From contig NZ_FMVQ01000006.1 of the NCBI RefSeq assembly GCF_900102495.1, positions 1 to 64,000 on the forward strand: a stretch of DNA of 64,000 bases. The letters are read 5' to 3'. The notes beneath the pieces are model-generated. The model had not been told where the DNA came from. It saw only the letters and a list, made by a program, of their open reading frames with translations, and made no database searches. Shown one piece after another: positions 61,166-64,000 of the stretch. Positions within the stretch are counted from its first letter, which is position 1. Each line of letters starts with the position of its first letter. The position numbers and the translations under genes were made by a program. This DNA is from Nitrosospira sp. Nl5 (GTDB lineage: Bacteria; Pseudomonadota; Gammaproteobacteria; Burkholderiales; Nitrosomonadaceae).

Positions 61166-64000
61166 AAGCATGTCGCTATAGAGACGGCCTCTCACACGTT
61201 ACTGCAATTGGCAAAGATCTTGAGGCTTTCGATGCACATCAGAAGGCCCGTTGGCATTTACAGCGGGGCCTCTGCTTGTGGTTAAGCCGTGACGATGTCA
61301 AGGAAGCGGCCAGTCTTTTCCAAAAGGCGGCCGATCTCTATCCGGATGACGAGCGAATAGCTGCCGCCCGTATCCAAGGCTTTATACTCGATGAGGATAT
61401 CGATGCCGCCCTCGAAGCTGGCCGGCTAGCCGTAAACCGGTTCCCTGTCTCACAACAAATATGGCTTACATACATTAATGCGAGGATGACAAACGGTCAG
61501 GTAGTAAGCCTGGTGGACGTCCCCTCTCATATGCGGGAGGAGCCCGATGTCTTACACATGTTCGCTGTTGCAGCTCGAAGACAGGGCGACTTTGCCGAGG
61601 CGCTGCATCTGTCCGAGAAGGCGGCAGCTTACCCCGAAGCGGGCTTCTTCATCCGGATGACGACGCTGCAGTTTATAATTGAGGACATTGCAAGGAACCC
61701 TGTAGCCGCAATGTACGGACTGGTGCCAAAAAATCGACTTGAAGCTTTAGATCGGGTGACCACACTGTTTGAACCACGTCATGAGCGGCTCTGGTCGGTG
61801 CAATCCTCAGCTATGGAAGAAGCTGCAGCATGTATAGGTTTCGCATTTCTCTTAAGAAAGGACCCCAAAAGTGCCCTAAAGCTTACTCAAGAAGCCGCAA
61901 CACGCGAGATTAACTCCAAAGAGCTGCTCCGCATCAGCATACAAGCGCTTTCCGAACTCGAGCGTGGTGAAGAAGCACTGGAACTTGGGCAAGCACGTTT
62001 GGCAGATCTGACCTGTGAGTCAATTGTAGTGGTCGCCGAACTGGCTGCGAAACGTGGAGATATCAAATTCCTAGGAGAGGCTGTTGCTCGGGCAAAGGGT
62101 TGGTCATCTGAATGTCCGGCGACGTTAGACATTCTTTCTGTGTTTCGATGGACCGCTCTCGCTCGTGGTGGAGAGAAAGACTGTGTCATTAAGGAAATTG
62201 CTGACGCAAAGATTGCGGCAAATGAGAACCTAATTCTGATCTGTGGTGCTGCGCGTGTGTTGTCCACCGTCGACCGTCCGCTAGAGGCTGCCGAATTGAT
62301 TGACAAGGCTAAGTTACTTGTTAATGCAGACAGCTCTGAATCAGATCGGTTTATGCTCGCCGAGTTACTCTTCAAAGCCGAACGGTGGATGGAGGCTGCT
62401 GTACTTTATGAGCCGTTGACAACGGCGGGGCAAATATCCGATCTCCACATTAGGCTGCTCACCTGCTACGTTAAAGCCGGCAGCAGGAAAAAGGCAAAGG
62501 AGTTTTTGAATCAGTTACCTCATGATTGGGTGGAGAATGACGAGATACGTGCCTTGGCAATGAACCTCGGACAAAACGTTAGGGACTGGGCATTTTTACT
62601 TCCATTAGCCAATACACAGATCTGTAAGGCGCCGGCTGAAGCTATCAGTTGGTTGTTTAAAATTCATATTGTCCGTCATGTCGAAACACCGGCAGCCTTT
62701 CAAGACGTGGTTCGTCAGATACCGGAAGGACTCAGCGGCTCTATCCGAAACTTAGCGCAGCTTGCCGGCCTTGAACTCCGATACGATGAGGTATCGAGGG
62801 GGCTTAGACGGCTGTACCATATAGTTCGGAGCAATTTCGATGAGCCAGAGGCACTTTCGGCATACTTTATTAGTGTCATGGCAGCTCCCAGTAATCTTCC
62901 ACTCATGGACGACAACCTATCCACTGTGATTGCAGGAAGCTCCGTTATACTCATGGATAATGTTGGTCATGAACTGCATGTGGTGATTGATCCTTCAGAC
63001 ATTGGTCCACTTCCGAAAAGGACGGGCTTTTTCGAGCCAGACTCTCCCGAAGCCGTATTGCTCATAGGAGCCGCGATCGGCGAGACAGTGGATGTGCCAG
63101 AAAAAGCCTTCGGTGGTACACAAAAATACACCGTGAAGTCGGTACAGTCGGCATATAGGTGGTTGCTCCAAGTCGTAACAGAACGTGCTAAGAGTTTTGG
63201 TGGCCTCCCAAGCCTGAAAGCTGTCCCGGTAGGAACATCCGGTGACGTCGTCAAGGACCTCGCTCATATGCACGAGGAGGTCAAACGCAGCACGGAAATT
63301 ATCCGACAGATTATCGAAGCCTATGGTGCTGGACATTTCACCCTTTCCGGCCTTGCTGTAATGCTGGGAAGGTCTCCTGTCGATGTTGTTTCCGGCTGGC
63401 CTTCAAATGCACCACCTATTTTCGTAGGTATGGGGCTCGCTCAGGAAAGGGATGACGCCTTAGCCGCCTTAGCTCGTACTAACGCATCTTATGTGACTGA
63501 TTCGCTGACTTTGACAGAACTGGTGAATTTAGGGGCTCCAGAAGCGCTTGCCGCGCTGCCGAAGATCTACATCTCGCCCGTCACAATGGCAACTCTAGAA
63601 GAAAATCTCTGCAACGCGGAAGAGGATAAGTCAGCTGGCACAGCCATAGACATCGACGGCCAACTCTGCTTCATCAAGTTCGATGAGAAAGTTAGAGAAG
63701 GACGAATTGCATTCGCCACAGAACTGGTGAATGCTGCCAAGAAGTATTGTACCGTTCAACCGGCATATGGAGAGTTGACAGCGCCGGCAGAGGTACCTCA
63801 CTTCGTGGATAAATTGCAGGACGAGGAACGCGAGTTACTCTTGCTGGCACAGGACTGCAACGCAACTCTTCTAACACTTGATGGCCGTCTACGCCTGATC
63901 GCTAAGGTCGGTGCTGAATTGAATGGAGTGTGGCCCCAGGCGCTGCTCATGCATTGTTTACGCACTGGCCAAATTTCGTCCTCCAAAGTCTCTGAATTTA
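61126..64000 (+). CDS. TPR - GreA/B-C-like - PIN-domain protein, runs off the window (partial)
   Basis: At least 953 codons open to the last base, same gene as the preceding nuclease after a frameshift. From about 61210 to 62700: tetratricopeptide helices (AHQKARWHLQRGLCLWLS, EAASLFQKAADLYPDDERIA, DFAEALHLSEKAAAYPEAGF, PLEAAELIDKAKLLVN). About 62900-63160: a GreA/GreB C-terminal-like beta domain (LPKRTGFFEPDSPEAVLLIG, AAIGETVDVPE, QKYTVKSV). About 63250-63400: helical segment with HTH look (FTLSGLAVMLGRSPVDVVSG). About 63450 to the end: PIN nuclease (YVTDSLTLTELVNLGAPEAL, ISPVTMATLEENL, CNATLLTLDGRLRLI), giving Asp/Glu/Asp acidic residues. A cytoplasmic nucleic-acid-targeting effector is the natural inference. 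Confidence 0.75.

Overview
The window looks like chromosome of a betaproteobacterium, most likely an ammonia oxidiser of the Nitrosomonadaceae (Nitrosospira-like). The evidence is the gph-ubiG / ompA / gyrA-serC-pheA-hisC-tyrA gene order, a betaproteobacterial one-piece tmRNA, an encapsulated-ferritin-type protein of the kind known from Nitrosomonas, and many REP-like and IS remnants. The assignment is inference from content; no rRNA or ammonia-oxidation gene lies here.

Layout. (1) 1-11.7 kb: an accessory block that reads as an uncharacterised tailoring or peptide-modification cluster. On the + strand it has a YopT-type (C58) cysteine protease, a Fe(II)/2-oxoglutarate oxygenase and an SDR dehydrogenase. 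On the - strand it has an XRE regulator, a CFLTTA-box protein, a cytochrome P450, an ATP-grasp protein, a (Glu-Pro)10 repeat protein, a beta-lactamase-fold hydrolase whose nucleophile position is Cys, and a flavoprotein. Several stop/start overlaps show tight operon structure. (2) 11.7-14.6 kb: a decayed RHH antitoxin, a fused dihydroxyacetone kinase, a 109-bp inverted-repeat element and an IS5-type remnant. (3) 14.8-28.7 kb: conserved core. It holds tmRNA, mtaD-ubiG-gph, ompA, gyrA, and the serine/aromatic/histidine run serC-serA-pheA-hisC-aroF-tyrA. The usual aroA-cmk-rpsA continuation after tyrA is absent.

(4) 28.7-31.5 kb: small genes, an encapsulated-ferritin homologue without a cargo tag, a Phd/PIN toxin-antitoxin pair and a truncated VOC gene. 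(5) 31.5-39.0 kb: a satellite-like integrative element (tyrosine integrase, AlpA-like regulator, PriCT/Toprim/DUF3987 replication protein, small ORFs) ending at a 41-bp 3' fragment of a tRNA gene. (6) 39-48 kb: mixed accessory DNA with an IS3 element, a missed Cys-rich mini-ORF, small secreted proteins, and wrecked DUF4238, ASCH, ParB-like and resolvase genes. (7) 48.3-56.1 kb: a 2613-aa SpvB/RHS toxin with a Sec signal and a distinct C-terminal tip. (8) 56.1-60.2 kb: degraded genes and a second IS3-family element with a duplicated left end and a twice-frameshifted orfB. (9) 60.5-64 kb: a very large protein running off the window, PDDEXK nuclease - TPR - GreA/B-C-like - PIN, interrupted by one frameshift; it is a strong candidate conflict/defence effector.

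The two most interesting regions are the 0.7-11.7 kb cluster and the nuclease-TPR-GreAB-C-PIN gene at the right edge. All family assignments are by eye from motifs; no database search was possible.
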